Positions 31,229-45,477 of a stretch of DNA of 64,000 nucleotides are shown in pieces. Below the pieces are notes generated by a model. That model had not been told where the DNA came from and made no database searches. It saw only the letters and a list, made by a program, of their open reading frames with translations. The stretch is from Oscheius tipulae. Its lineage: Eukaryota; Nematoda; Chromadorea; Rhabditida; Rhabditidae. The stretch is taken from the NCBI GenBank assembly GCA_037178975.1, contig JASJZH010000001.1:62001-126000 (forward strand). The letters are read 5' to 3'. The translations under genes and the position numbers were made by a program. How positions within the stretch are numbered: the first letter of the stretch is position 1; each line of letters starts with the position of its first letter.

Positions 31229-34050
31229 ATGGCGGTGGAGTATCCCCTGTTGGCGCCGGATAGCTCCAACACGGCCCGGGATCGGAGCTATTCGCTCCCG
31301 CGGCGACTGGGTACGCTTGCTTCCCGTTTTCCATCTTTTTCTAATATTTTTGAGGCAAAAAATCACAAAAACCTTGCAGAAATGAGCGCTGGAAAGGAGA
31401 TACGGGTGGCCACGCTCAACATGTGGTGTCTACCGCAGCCGTGGCCTATTGGGAGCAAGGTTTGTTGCCTTATTTTTGCTTTTATAAAAGGGCAAGAACG
31501 CGTTTTTGTGTTCGAAAATTGGGCGAAAAATTCAAAACCTTACTTTTTTCGCATTTTTTGGTTATTAGATTCATTTTTTCTGATTGCAAAAGTGATAAAT
31601 CGATTCTGCGAAAAAAAAAACTATCAGATGAACACAATGAAACATGCTTTTCTGCATGTTTCATTGTGTTTTGTACTTTCTAATAATATTTTTCGAAGTC
31701 AGCGTACAAAATAAGCCCTAGAGACGGTGGAACTATTATCGAAAATTGTCGTAAAAGGAAAAAAAACTGCGTTTGCAACGTGACTGTCCATTCACCATAT
31801 TTGCAGGACCGCAAGCACCGGCTCGAAAAACTCGCCGAGAAGTTGCTGGACGAGCCCTACGACATTGTCGGACTGCAGGAGATCTGGGGCTACGACGACT
31901 TTCTCCATCTGGCAGCCAGAATCGAGAGCCAGTAGGTTTTTCTAGCGGATTTGTTGCTGAAACAGTTGACATTTTTTTCGTGGATTAGCCTCATAAAAAG
32001 TCTCAGAACAGTCTTTCAGATATCCCTACCATCACTACTTCCATTCCGGATTCACCGGCAGCGGCGTCTGCACCTTCAGTCGGCACAAGATAGTCTCCAC
32101 ACTCACTCACAGGTTCGTTTTCAAGAATGACAGTGTTAAAATAGTTTTCAGGTACTCGTTGAACGGGTTCGCACACCATATTCATAGAGGAGACTGGTTT
32201 GGAGGAAAGGTGGGTGATTTTATTCGAAAGAAGCATCGGAATAGCATAAATTTTCAATTTGCTCGGAATAGTTTTTCTTACGGTTAGAATCGTTCTCAGC
32301 ATAGGTTTTTTACGGGATGACTGATGTTAGGTGTTTCATGAATAGATAAACAAATTTTATCAACCCGGGAATCGAACCTAGCCCCTTTTTGTTTTTGGAT
32401 ATCCCCGGAATAATGAGCTGAGATAAGAGGTATTTTCATGGAAATCAGAGGCTCGCTTCAATAGTTAAGTAACTCTTAGGAAATTTGCTGTCTATGGGTC
32501 AAAGAACCGGTGTCTAGAGAGAGAGAGAGAGAGAGACACATGGTTTTATCTTTGGGTGATAGACTCTTTCTGTCTTCATAGTGCGATGTGGCTTAACTCC
32601 TATGAGTACAAGCGAAATGTTTTTAAAATCATCTGAGAGCAACTCGAATCCTTCTTTCTTCAGGTAATCGGCCTCTGCGAGATCGAGATCGAGGAGATGC
32701 ACGTCAACTTCTACTGCACACATCTACATGCCGAGTACAATCGCGAGAACGACCTCTATCTTCCTCACAGGCTTGACAACTTTTTTCCTTGGGGGCATAG
32801 ACAAGTTTTAGAACGTCCCAGGCCTTCGAGCTCAGCCAATTCGTCCGACACACGTCCCGCGGAACCGATTTCATCGTCGTCGTCGGCGATTTCAATCTCG
32901 AGCCGGAGGATCTCGGTCTGAGGTTTGTTTTTCCCTTTCTTCTTTTAAAAAAAAAGCGAAATATTAGACTGATTCTGGCCAATACGCGCCTCTTAGACGC
33001 CTGGAGGATCAGCCATCAGGCCGCTTCGGACGGCTGTCATTCGCTCGAATCGTGTCGAGGAATGGGGCGAGGGGCCACCTGCGACAGGACGGACAATTGC
33101 TATACTTCGCGCTCTCACAGAGCTAGGGTAATTGTTGTTTTATGTCCAAAAAATGGAAGTAGGACGAGAGCAAGAGGATCGACTACGTGCTGTACAAGAA
33201 CGGACGAATGAACGTGACGCTGGAGGAGTGCGAGATCAGTTTCAATAAGATTCGCGGCGAGGAGATGAACTACTCGGACCATGTCGGCCTCCATTGCAGG
33301 TTCAAGGTTCAGCCGGACCAGCAGAGACAGGTGAGGTTGATCTCTTTCGACCAAAATTTACCATACCGCCTCTATTAGGGTGCGTCATGTCTCGTTGTAC
33401 GTAGTACGTACTACAGCTATGCTTTAAATTTATCGGATCGCATCAAAAAATTTCCTGAGGGTAATCGACCCCGAAAAAATGATCGAGTGCTTATGGGATC
33501 TATAGCTCAGGTAGTCGAGGAGTACAGTAACTTTGAAATTCGTGCCAAAAGCTTTTTGCGGTTACACCTTTTTTTTCTACGGGGAGATGGAAAAAATGGT
33601 CAATTACAAAAAATTCAGCTCATCAAAACGCATCTGAGAATTTACTGAGTGGTGCTAGGGGATGTGTAGACTGTGTGGGTAATGTTTGAACCGATTACAA
33701 TAAGACATCAGCGGTAACTGAAAACAATATTTTTTCAGATCTCCGTCATCTGGGAACCCTGTCGTCCCCTCCTAATCGAGGCCGTCGGCGTGATAACAGG
33801 TGGCCAGAAGCGCGCGCGAACCGACCGCACGGTCTTCATCATCACACTGGTATTCCTTGTCCTGCTCATCATCGTTTCCGTTTGTCTCGACGAGCCCTAT
33901 CCCTATCTGGCCTGGCCGCTCTCCATTCTTCGCTTCCTCCTGACCGTCATCGGCGTCTTCTGCTTCTACTACGGATTCATCGGTCTGACGCTGGAGAGAA
34001 AAGCCCTCAAGGCTGCCAAACAGTCCATCCATCAAGAGCTGAATGACTGA
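31229..34050 (+). CDS. Neutral sphingomyelinase (SMPD2-type)
   Basis: Ten exons (31229-31310, 31380-31459, 31807-31931, 32020-32112, 32152-32209, 32664-32770, 32812-32922, 32968-33127, 33163-33330, 33739-34050) join to 431 residues, close to human SMPD2. The Mg-dependent enzyme splits sphingomyelin into ceramide and phosphocholine. It belongs to the exonuclease-endonuclease-phosphatase fold: LNMWCLPQPWPIG, the metal-binding Glu in GLQEIWGYDD, HSGFTGSGVCTFSR, VVVGDFNLEPEDLG, KRIDYVLY and the catalytic DHVGLH. Two hydrophobic segments at the C-terminus (FIITLVFLVLLIIVSVCL and a second near FLLTVIGVFCFYYGFIG) would anchor it. The exon-6 donor is GC rather than GT. From memory the C. elegans gene T27F6.6 follows pars-2 (T27F6.5), the same order as here. 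Confidence 0.93.
31632..31669. repeat. Perfect 16-bp hairpin in a sphingomyelinase intron
   Basis: Arms 31632-31647 and 31654-31669 pair without mismatch around TTTTCT. It is short for a microRNA precursor and more likely a small foldback. Confidence 0.8.
32345..32425 (-). repeat. tRNA-like relic in a sphingomyelinase intron
   Basis: On the minus strand TATCTCAGCTCATTATTCCG resembles an A box, and GGTTCGATTCCCGGG a B box about 40 bases on. Arms do not fold into a good cloverleaf. Confidence 0.4.
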
Positions 34051-35432
34051 TATTGCCCCTCTGCCATACTTAAAATTGTTTACCCCCGTATTGTGATACC
34101 CTACTCTGTGCGAGTGCCTTTTTCTTATCATCTTAATTTTTCAGATTATAGTCACCGAAAGTTTTAGCTACTATTTATTACGTACTCAGTTTAATGAAGA
34201 TGTCTATAAGTGTAAAAAATTGCTGGGGATGCATAGAGAAGGCGGTTGATTCCCGTATACAGTTTCTTGAAACTTAAACAAGAAGAAAGGGGTATGGAGA
34301 GTACAAGTATGTCATTTTTTGATATCTTTTTTTTTAAGGTTGTAGTTCTAACCTCATATTGCTGAAAAGGAAGGAGGCTTTTTTACAAAGTTTTAATATA
34401 AATATCGCTACGGAATCCATAGCTCCCAAATGTTTTTCTTGTCTTCCAAAAATGCATAGAATGAGTAAGAAGAGCAAAAGTCGAGCAAATTTAAAATTAG
34501 TAAATGGGACCGAACCCATGACCAGATTTTCATAAATCCGCCGTGTTCATCACTCGGGTTTTTTATCGTGATACCTATCCGACTGCGGGCTCGTCTAGTT
34601 CCAGATGGCGTGATTCCTCTCCAAGAAAACCGAACAGCTCTTTTTTACTTTACCATACCAAGAGGTTCTCTTACTTTTAACCATCCCCGCAAAAATTGAA
34701 TACCGTCAAAACACTACATACCATTTCCAATTGCATCATTGTGTAGTCTGCAAAAAGACTGATTAGTGTTGGTGGGTCTCGCAAGGACCAAAATATTAAA
34801 GGTCTATCATTTCCAACGTTTACTTCACAGACAATACTTCTGAGGCTTGTTGAAAGGAATGTGCGCCTGTCTGTCCACTCGAAGGTGGTACATCAATGCC
34901 ATTAAAATATCCAATGTATCCAAAATCTCTATTCAATTTTTCCCTTGAAGACGGTTAAAAGCAAAGTAGGTTCTTGAGACAGCCAAATGTTTTCACGGGG
35001 GCGGTTAAAGTGAAAAAGAGCCAATTAAACTTCCATGATACCCTGTGAGCTTTTTTGCAAAACCCTCCCCTCCATCCAAATGTATCACACTAACAGAGTC
35101 GTTTGCTTTCTAGGAACACCTAAAACGTAGATTTTCCCCCTAAACTTTTGCGTCGGCATAAGTCAGATATTCGTACAGACAGTTATCGAATTCATGACGG
35201 CCTATTTCTTTACAAAATCTGTCGAAGCTAGTCGATAAAAGAAGTCCAAAATGACTGCGAACCCCCAGCTGCTTTTTTTTGGGCGGGGCAGAGAAAAAAC
35301 TAGCTTCGACGATGACTCACCGGTCATTCTCATCATCGTACCCTTATATCGCGTGTCCAGCCAATTGTATTCCTCGCATTCCTCTAATCTCCTTTTTTCC
35401 CACTCTCTCTCCGAAACCGCAGAAAATTCCAG
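34051..35432. other. Intergenic region, AT-richer, with one tRNA-like relic
   Basis: No gene is seen. It holds the sphingomyelinase 3' region, a tRNA-like relic on the minus strand (about 34496-34565, with GGGTTCGGTCCC) and presumably the promoter of the next gene. Confidence 0.5.
34496..34565 (-). repeat. tRNA-like relic
   Basis: Minus strand: GAGTGATGAACACGG, a possible anticodon stem around GGATTTATGAAAATCT, then GGGTTCGGTCCC. The acceptor stem is not convincing, so a decayed tRNA or SINE head is the best description. Confidence 0.4.
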
Positions 35433-37013
35433 ATGCAACGAGTACTGGACTGGCTGAAGAAGAAGGGCGACCAGAGTGTCGTCCAGTACTCCCGTTTCGG
35501 ACTTCCGGGCGAAGAGACGGACGACCGACCGCCCCCTACAACAATCCATGTAGCTGCCTTCAACGACGACGACCGACAGTTCATGTGTTTTGGGACCCAT
35601 GCTCAGAAAAGTGCCGTCGTGTCGGCCGGGGTCGGAATCTGTGTAGTCATCTTCGTCTTTCTGTCGGTCTTCTTCGAATTCGACTGGTATCATCACAGGA
35701 AGGGAGTCGACATGAGCGCCCTGTGTGAGTTACGAATGGAAAAATAGTAACGGCAGCATTATATTGGTCCCCCTACAAGAAAAACTGATTCTGGGCCGAA
35801 GATTGATGCAAAAAGTATTAGAAAGGTTTCCAGGAGGAATTAAAAAAGATGTGACCAACGTGGGAGTCGAGCCCGACCCCTTGTGTTCCGTAGTCGGAGC
35901 GCTAGCGACTGTCATGAGAGCCGAAGCCGCGCCAACTTTCGCAAGGGTGTCATAACTTCTATAGCTGAATTGCAATGAATTCTGTAAAATCGCCATAAAC
36001 TAAGCAAGTTTCCAGTCGGTCTCGTAATGTTCCTCCTCCTCGGCGTTCTCGTCCACTGGTACGTGATCAAAGGAATTCAAGTGATGCAGTCGCGATTCCT
36101 CGTCCCCTTCATCATTGTCTACGCTGCAATTCTCTTCCTCGAGTTCCTCTTCTTCATCTTCACCATGTGAGTAGAAGAGACATGCTAAAAGTCTTGTTTA
36201 GCAACCATTGGATCGCTCTAAGCTATGTGAACACCTTTAGTACAAGGGAACCTGGAGCTCTGATCCTCCTACTGGCCACCTTCGCAGTGGTCATGCTCTG
36301 TCAGGGAGGAATGATGTTTTCCGTTGTGAGGTAAGTTTTTCATAACACAAGCCTATTGTGCTATTCTGCATATCAATATCTGGACACTGCAATATTACGG
36401 GGCTGACGGGGCTCACATGGCAGTGAGAGTGACAGAGATAGAGATTGAAACAGAGACAGTGGATGTTTGACAGGGTTAGAGATAGAGACAGCCACTGAGA
36501 CAGTGATAAAGAGAGGAACAGTGATAGTGGTAGGGACAGGGACAGGGACAGAGACAGTTGCTGTGAACATTGGGCAGACACAAAGACATAGACGGAGATT
36601 TAGACGGAGACAGACAGTGACAGAGGAAGGGATAGAGACAGAAACAGTGGACAAGAGACGGGGAGAACTTTCAGATGTCGCAACTACCTGGAAAAAAAGG
36701 CTATCCACCAGATGGAAATGCGTATCGTCGAAAAGAGCAAGCAGCAGTATCCTGGAATCCGAGTCGTCTACGGAAACGACTGCAGTGCACCGACTGTCAC
36801 TGTAGCTACTGAATCCGTCAGTGCTACCTCGTTCCCGAATCCCCTCAATGCCGGTCCGTAATTCTTTGAAATCTAATTGAAATTCAGCTGTTCGTCTAGT
36901 CTGTCTGAATAATTTATATTCCAGAAACTGGAGATGTCTCACCGCCTCCGAGCTACGATGCCAGTATCAGTGCTCCACAGAGAACGATCTTGAACGGTCG
37001 TGAAGAAGTCTAA
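35433..37013 (+). CDS. Four-pass membrane protein with C-terminal PPPSY motif
   Basis: Five exons (35433-35724, 36016-36166, 36202-36330, 36675-36853, 36925-37013) join to 279 residues. I do not recognise a named family with certainty. A hydrophilic N-terminus (about 60 residues) is followed by four hydrophobic segments: SAVVSAGVGICVVIFVFLSV, GLVMFLLLGVLVHWYVI, LVPFIIVYAAILFLEFLFFI and ALILLLATFAVVMLCQGG. The cytosolic tail starts RNYLEKKAIHQMEMRI and ends with PPPSYDAS, a PPxY motif of the kind bound by WW-domain ubiquitin ligases. Topology and tail recall LAPTM-like or other tetraspan nematode proteins (inference). Exon 3 has two usable acceptors 36 bases apart that keep the frame. Intron 3 holds a long GACAGA repeat. 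An ATTCCAG acceptor directly precedes the ATG. Confidence 0.8.
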
Positions 37014-40000
37014 CTGTACCCCATCAAAACTTGTAATTATCCGAGCTCATCCCACGAAAATCATCAAAATCTTGCCCACAATCTCCTCCCTCGTATCTCC
37101 TGTAGCATTTTGTACTGTTTCATAATCGAGGAAACCCATAATCTTTGAGTCATAATTAAAACCAAAGCATGAGAGCATTATAGTCTCGAAGAGAGCTTAT
37201 ATTTGTAGATGATTGTATAACTTCCTGAAGGGATCAGCCTTCTCCCATGAGCCCACAAAACACCTTTTCTCTTTTTTTTTCTTTCCCTGATGGCATTTCG
37301 GCTGCACTTCAAGCTTTAACACCGTGTCTATTGTATGTTCTTTGGATGGAGAAGTTTTTAAACTTTTTGACTAGACAACTGGCAGGGACAGGGACAGTGA
37401 CAGCTGAAAACACAGAATTTTAGCAAACTAGCGCAAGGCTAGAATTAGAAGAAAAGAAGACAATTGGAGCATCCAGGACCTTTACGCCTATAGCCATGAA
37501 AAATGGGTACCACAGTAGCATCATGAGTCGACATTTGGACAGCTTCAATTTTTACAAGTTCTCTGTATCCCAGTACTTCGTATTCTTCATTCGTACTAAG
37601 CTAGATGCTTCCATTGAAAACACCTGAAAACACCGGAAAGCAAGCAGAACACTCGATCAAAGTGGCACTACCTCTGCCAATCTCGGTCCGTCAAGGCTTT
37701 TGGCGATAGATCAGAGCACTATCAGTCTTTGCTTACGGTCCCGAGGTTTTCCAGAGAATTATACGAAACAGCTGTGGATTCACTGAAAAGCCCTCAGAGC
37801 CACAAAAATTGAGTCAGGACTCCATCTTTCGATGGCTGCTAGCAAGTGGCGGATTCACGAGCTAGCCGTTCAGTTTGCAGGCGCTTCATCTTGACAAAAA
37901 GCGGAAAAAGCTACCAACTTCAAAAGTACAAACAACTTTTATATGTTACACAACACTAACACTACTTTTCAACTCATTCAACTCATTTTCAGAGAGATAA
38001 AGAGACAGAAACAGCAGACTTTTCCCAGCTTCTTTCCGCCCGATTGGCAGAGCATCTCGAACTCATTGAAGTTAACACTTCCTTTTTCCAGTTGTCTCGA
38101 CTTCAAAAATAAGCAGATCGACCTCTCTGGCAGTAATCCCTTAGTAGTCTTCCCCCAGCCCCCTCTGTTCCTGTTAATATCCTCTCCATATCAGATCAGG
38201 TAATGAGTGTTAGTGTGACGCTGCCTCCAACTTTTCCCTGCTTCGAAAGTCTCATTAAGCGTTTATTCAGTTGTTGTCAGAGCTCGTGGCACGTACAAGA
38301 TGACATCAAATTCATTCGCTGCGCATAGTAAACATGGGAATAATCCCGGAGTAGCCGGCTGAAATTAGGGATGAGACGTTTCAGACAGCGCGTCCTAATT
38401 AGTCGAGTAAATCCCGATGTTGTGACAATATTCCAGAGGGGTTTCGGGAAGAGCGAGGGCATCGAGACAAGAAGCTTTTCCCACGCTTGGTGAAACCTTT
38501 TTGGACGTCAATAGATCGGTAGCTGTTCCTGTCTCTCTATTCCATGTCCTTCGACGCTAATCTCATCCATCCGCCATTCCAAAAAACAACTTACTTCATA
38601 TTTTTTTCGCCCCCGCAAGTCCAATTCCCGTGACAGATCAGACTCCACCTCCGCCGCCTTCAGATGCCCCTTAGCTCTCAAATGCTGTGAGGATTTGTAG
38701 GTATTTTCCTTGTCTTGCTCGATATTTGAACTCAGATGACTAAACTCCGACTCTCATTCATCGGTTCTGTTCCTATTTGAAGACACGAGTCTAGCTGTAA
38801 AGTTTTTGAGTCCTCAGCCTGTCAGACAAGCTATTTTTGTTAAAATACAGTCTCCTCCCCTATGCATATTTCCAGCCCTAATACTTACGCAGCCTCTCTC
38901 TCTCTCGCACTGTCAGCTTCAGTTTGTTCCCGTGCATATTTGAAGCCGCTCCTTAAAGTCAGCTTTCGGGCTCATGTATCGCTCCTTCGACGCCATTAAG
39001 CTCTCATGATTTGCATTCCACTACCGAGCTGGAACGAGTATAGCATAGTTTCTATGGTTTTCTGTCTCTTTGTGACTTTGCCTTTTTGTCTCTCCCTCTC
39101 TCTGTCTCTCTCTCTCTCTCACACACTCTCTGTCTTTGTTTTTTTCTATTGCTCAGGCTAGCCTGATCCGTGTGCAATCTAGTTCAAAAGAAATGATACT
39201 CAAAAAAGAGCTAGAGAGTCTCGCCAACTCTCAAGTATATTGGTTTTTGTCCAGAAACCTGTCTCTCAGACAGTTGTGAGTACGAGAGAGAGAAAGAGAG
39301 AGAGGGAGAGAATCTCTCTTCCAAAAGACCTTCAAAACCGAGATCATGCCAGCCGGCTGGCGCTGTTTTCGTGCCTCTCTCACTCTCTCCGCCCCCGATT
39401 GACGCGTGGGCTGTCTCTACCCTGCGGTGCCGCCCACTCACTCTGGCTCTGCCGTCATCTTCCCTCTCACTCTCTCCCTGAATCACGTTTACATTATCGG
39501 GAAGAAGTCCGCTTCTTCTTCTCATAGGATTCCAATAGGTCCAGGTCTAGTTTATCCAAAAGCGGGTCTCTGGAAGAGGGAGAGCCCCGGACCCTAATTG
39601 AACTCTGTGCTCTGTCTCTCCTTTTCCCCCTTTTTTGCATCTTCTTATCTCCACATTATGGATTTTCTTTGAGGCTTTTTTAAAGATCTTTTAAATGAGT
39701 ATTTGCCTTGCAGTTGGACAGTATTTTGAATTTTGGCGCCAGTTCCTAGATTTCTCTCTTGGCGCCTTTTCGACTTCTAGTTTCTTGGGTACCATGGTTT
39801 TGAATCCCTATTTTTCAACATACTTTAGCAGTTTCTGACAAACGGAAAGTGGTAAAAGTGTTGTGGTTATGTTTTTTCTTTTAGCTCCAACCAGTCATTA
39901 TTAGGCGAGACAGAGAGGCAGAGCTACAAAGATTTTATAGATTGAAAACTTTGGATAGTTTCTGTCAATGATTCGCAACTGTCTCCGTCTGTGTTATGCA

Positions 40001-40914
40001 ACGTTTCCAAACATATTACGCTTCCAATGTTCTTTTTCTTTGACCAGTTATTTTTCTCCTACAGGAAAATCAATCAGATTTAAGAGAAAAAAAAGTTTAT
40101 ATCTTCTCTGACCTCCTAATTTCCGGTCAACCGTATCTTTCGAAGAGGTCTGTTTACCAACTGGCTTCTTTATCAGACTCCATCTGTCAGTAATGTACCG
40201 GAATAATGGGAGAAGGGACAGACAGTGACTCACTCGGATGCTCTTTTTTTGGGTTGACTCATATTGAACCTTAGCTGTCGACTCACTGTCTCTCTGTCTC
40301 TTTGACTCTGTTTCTTTTTCCTCAATCCAACCGTTTAATTCCTAGTCTTGACATGTCGTGTGCAGATTTCCGCCTCCATACACACCCATATCAGTCACTT
40401 GAATTAATTCCTCTATCCATAAATAGGACATGGGATGCTCCCACGCCAGTACATTCTTTTTAGAAGTCAACCAATCTTGTAGCTGAAAAAGAATTAATGG
40501 CCAGTGCCACCCTATTGAGCCTTCTGCCCATGCTCTCCACAAAATGGCGTCACAGTTGTTGTCCCAGGCGACAGATCCCCCTGTGTCCGAAAGAGAAGCC
40601 CCCACGCCAAATAGCAAATAAGCGCGTGGGAGCGCAGAATTTTTCCAGGCCGAGTCCTTTCTTTGCTCGTTCTACCCTGCCCACACACGGTCATTTTCGC
40701 TACAATTCATTTCTTGTTATGACTGGATCGTTCTATGTCCCTGTCTCTTTTTCTCTCTGTCTCTCTGTGTCTTTGTGTCTCTATCACTCTGTCGTTTTCT
40801 TTTTTACTTCACTTCATACTCTTCTATACTCTCTCGTCTCTTCTTCTATTCTCACAAACCAACATTTTTCAGGACGCTGCCCGGTGATTTCTTCGCGTCT
40901 CTCACCCCCTCACC
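37014..40914. other. 3.9-kb intergenic region upstream of the EGR gene
   Basis: No gene is supported. The size fits a regulatory region for a transcription factor. It holds polypyrimidine/GA repeats (about 39090-39140, 39280-39315, 40265-40320, 40740-40800) and short unremarkable ORFs. A TTTTCAG acceptor ending at 40872 is 42 bases before the EGR ATG, so an untranslated first exon or trans-splicing is likely. Confidence 0.5.
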
Positions 40915-42195
<1,281 letters not shown>

Positions 42196-43074
42196 ACGCT
42201 TTTTTCTCTGTGATCCCTTGTTACGGGCTCTGGGAGAAAACGTATTGTTTCTCAAGCAAAGTTGAACGCGCGAAAGTATTAGAACTTCCTCGAGTTTGGT
42301 TAATTTTTTATCTAGTATTTTCAGCTCTCTTGTCATTGCCCTCCCTTAGATTGAGTTTATCATGTGGCAGTCAAAAAATAGAAGAGAAAGGAGTAATTTG
42401 TTGAGGAATGACACATTTTCGTCGAAGTAGAAGAAACTGTTTAAAATGGCGCGCAGAATCCAAGCGCAAAAAATTTGTAACTCAAAAGTTCTAATTTAGA
42501 TATTTTGTCATTATCTTCTCCATTTTTGCTATTTTCCCTGTCTGTTTTGCCCGTAATTTCTGGAAAGCATGGGCAAAAAAGCTTGCCTATGTAGCCCAAA
42601 AACAAGTTTGCGCGTTCGCCGAGAAACAGTACGTGTCTTCGTCCATTCCCCTCCTCGCTTGTTGCTCCAAGTCTAGGTGCTTATTTTTTTTCGCTCCCAG
42701 AGCCCGTTTTTCTCTCTTTAATGAGGTTGTGATGTATTCATTCGGTTCCCCGCTCACTGAATTCTAGTCCCGCGTGATCTTAATTCCTGTAAACTTGTTG
42801 CAATTCCAGCCCCCGGCTTTAGCACCTCTAGACCCACAGATCTCTCTCAGAAAACTGTTACCTTACCCCCGTGTTGATTCCATTCGGTTCTTTTGCTCCT
42901 CATTGCCCGGCGATTTTCCTCTCGTTCCCGCGTGCTCCTCATCCCTTTTCTATCCGGTTTCCCTCACTCTCTTCCTCGCCTACCAGCAGCATATCTGTGT
43001 GCACTTCTTTGAACAGACTTCTATTGTGAAAATAGAGAGAATAAATATTTCTAGACGCACAAATCGTCTGAGAG
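42196..43074. other. Intergenic region between EGR and tamm-41 genes
   Basis: No gene is seen. Pyrimidine-rich sequence precedes tamm-41, and a TTTCTAG acceptor about 23 bases before its ATG (43043-43053) is a possible trans-splice site. Confidence 0.5.
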
Positions 43075-45421
43075 ATGAACGAGTATCGCGAGCTGATAGG
43101 CTGTCTGCCGCTCGAGACGATAGACTATGCTTTCGCGTACGGTTCAGGTAACATTTTTGTACATTTTATGATAATTGTGAGTAGTAGAGCGGTAGGAAGA
43201 TGTCAATGAAATGGCGCTGTAAACCCTTCTAAAGTGATAACTCGAACCGTGCCATTGGCTAGAAACATATTTTAAGAATCTGAATCCTTTCAGATGTTGG
43301 TCGTAGGCCATTTTGACAAATTCTACAGCTAGATTGCTCTAAATCTTACAGAAAAAGCGGTCTCCTTGCTTGTTTCGCATGTAAAATTGTTGTCAGAGCG
43401 AGAACAGGCTTCAAAAAATCGTTTAGAACCAAATTAACAGGGTAAAAGCAGTCCTAGAGCTGTTTGGCTACTTTTTTGCAAAATAAGTTCGCAGAAATAA
43501 TAGTTTTTGCCAAGGCCCTTTTCAGGAGCTCTGCAACAGGATAACGAGAACAAGTCGGAAAAGATGGTCGACTTTGTCCTGGTCACCAATGACGCCCTTC
43601 GCTTCCACACCGATAATCTACAGCGAAACAGCCGGCATTATAGTCTCTTCGGAGGGTCAGTTCCCATCCACTTTGTGTAATTTCATTGTCCAGATTTAAG
43701 CGACCCCAGCTGGTCACAAACTACCAGACCAAGTATGCAGCGAGGATTTTGTACAATACACAAGTTCTAGGTTCGATTTTTTTGCAGGATTCCGTTGATA
43801 TAACTCTTTCAGTCGGCTCCAGGATGATCAAGTATGGCGTGGTCTCAACGGAGGACCTTCAACAGGACCTCCTTGACTGGAAATGGCTCTATGCGGCCGG
43901 ACGACTGCAGAAGCCTGTTCTAGATGTGAGTTCTTTGTCTTTTTTTTTCAACAAAAGCTAACCGCTTACGACAGACTCGCTGCTCTATTCATAAACGGTC
44001 CGCTCTCTTCTACATATGCCAGCCAATCACACCCAAATTCCGTCCCTTCAACCTTTTCCGTAGTCTTTTCGAAACTCTTCTGTGCTAACTTTCGTAAAAA
44101 TACTTGCGCTGTTGAACCCATTGTCAGTTTCGCCATATATCTCTAGCTAAGCACGTTTTCCGAGCACTGTGAACTGTGGCGGTTGCGGCCAACGGTGGCA
44201 GACTTGTGGCTCATTTCAGAGTCTTTTGGTTCTCATAGAGATTTGCGCGTCTCCTGAATATTTCGAACAATTTCAGGCTGTAAATAAGGGGACCCCCTTT
44301 TGATTTTCCATAGTCTGCGCAATCCCCATCTCTGCCGGTCCGTGCCGTGGCTGAGATCAGTTGGCCAGTTACGGAGATGTTGACAACCATAGGATCCTAA
44401 AAGTTTAGATACCCGTTTCCAGGTAATCAAGCCCTCCCAGCAAATCTCCGTAGCCCTCTTGGAAAACCGGAAGAGTGCCCTTCACGCTGCTCTTCTCCTC
44501 CTACCGGATCTCTTCTCGCCCGAAGACCTCTACGAGAAGATCGTTGGCCTTTCTTACAACGGCGATATACGCATGTACTTTGCTGAAGACCCGAAGAAGG
44601 TGTTTTTTGACCCTTTTTGAATCTTTTACCAGAGATTCTAGATCAAAAAAATTGTCAAAGGAAGCGTGGAACGATTTCACGAGATCTACAGTCCACTGCT
44701 GGAGACGGATGTCCGGCTAGTCCAACAGAATGGGAACTATCTGCAGGATGCCTCGGGAACGGCCATCTATCATCGACTGCACATGCTCCCTTCAATGCCG
44801 CTGGACATTTTGACGAAGCGCTGGAACAAGCAGATGCGGGGCAGGGCAGATTGTGAAGAGGTTATTTTTGACTCTTCCTCTTAGACGGTCGAAATTGAAA
44901 CGTTTCCATCAAAAAATAGACTTTCGAGCGTCCTGTTCCCCTTGAATAATTCGAAATGATCAATCTATCTGCAAAAGAACTGATTCAACCTTCCTGTTTT
45001 TGGGTTTCCGCAATGGCGACGAAGCTGGTTCTCTATAACATCACTCAAGACGCGATCCTAGTCTACCTTTTTTTTGGCAATTTGTTCATCACTTCTTTTT
45101 TGCGAAAACCAGGAATCTGGTAGAAAAGCGAGAGTGCATGCTAATTCCAAAAAAAAAAAGTAAGGAGTGGGGATGGAACATATAAAATTCTGTGAGACGT
45201 GTAAGGTCCAGGAGAGGCGTTATTTTGACTCCACATTCGAAATTCAGGTCCTCTTCGGGATGGCGCATCGACATGACGTCGCCGCGACAGTCGAGACGGC
45301 CATTGCTTCCATCGTCTGGCGTAGTTCGATCAGTCAGACCCTGAAGAACATTCCAAGTGCTGGCGTCCTCAAGGGCTTCACCTATCTCTCGGCGAAGCTC
45401 TTAAAGGCTTTTAGACGATAA
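43075..45421 (+). CDS. tamm-41: TAMM41, mitochondrial CDP-diacylglycerol synthase
   Basis: Seven exons (43075-43147, 43526-43655, 43694-43770, 43813-43925, 44423-44599, 44642-44860, 45248-45421) join to 320 residues, the family's size. Tam41 makes CDP-diacylglycerol from phosphatidic acid and CTP on the matrix side of the inner mitochondrial membrane, the first committed step to cardiolipin. Visible are the nucleotidyltransferase signature FAYGSG, the acidic metal site MVDFVLV, HYSLFGG, the stretch around YGVVS and WKWLYAAGRLQKPV, SYNGDIRMYFAEDPKK, and the C-terminal repeat-like SQTLKNIPSAGVLKG. No strong presequence is evident. The poly(A) signal AATAAA (45457-45462) lies just before the stop codon of the convergent neighbour, so 3' ends overlap. 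Confidence 0.93.
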
Positions 45422-45477
45422 AACTTTTATTATGCATGTATTTCTTTAGTAAAAAGAATAAACTATTAGGATAAGTT

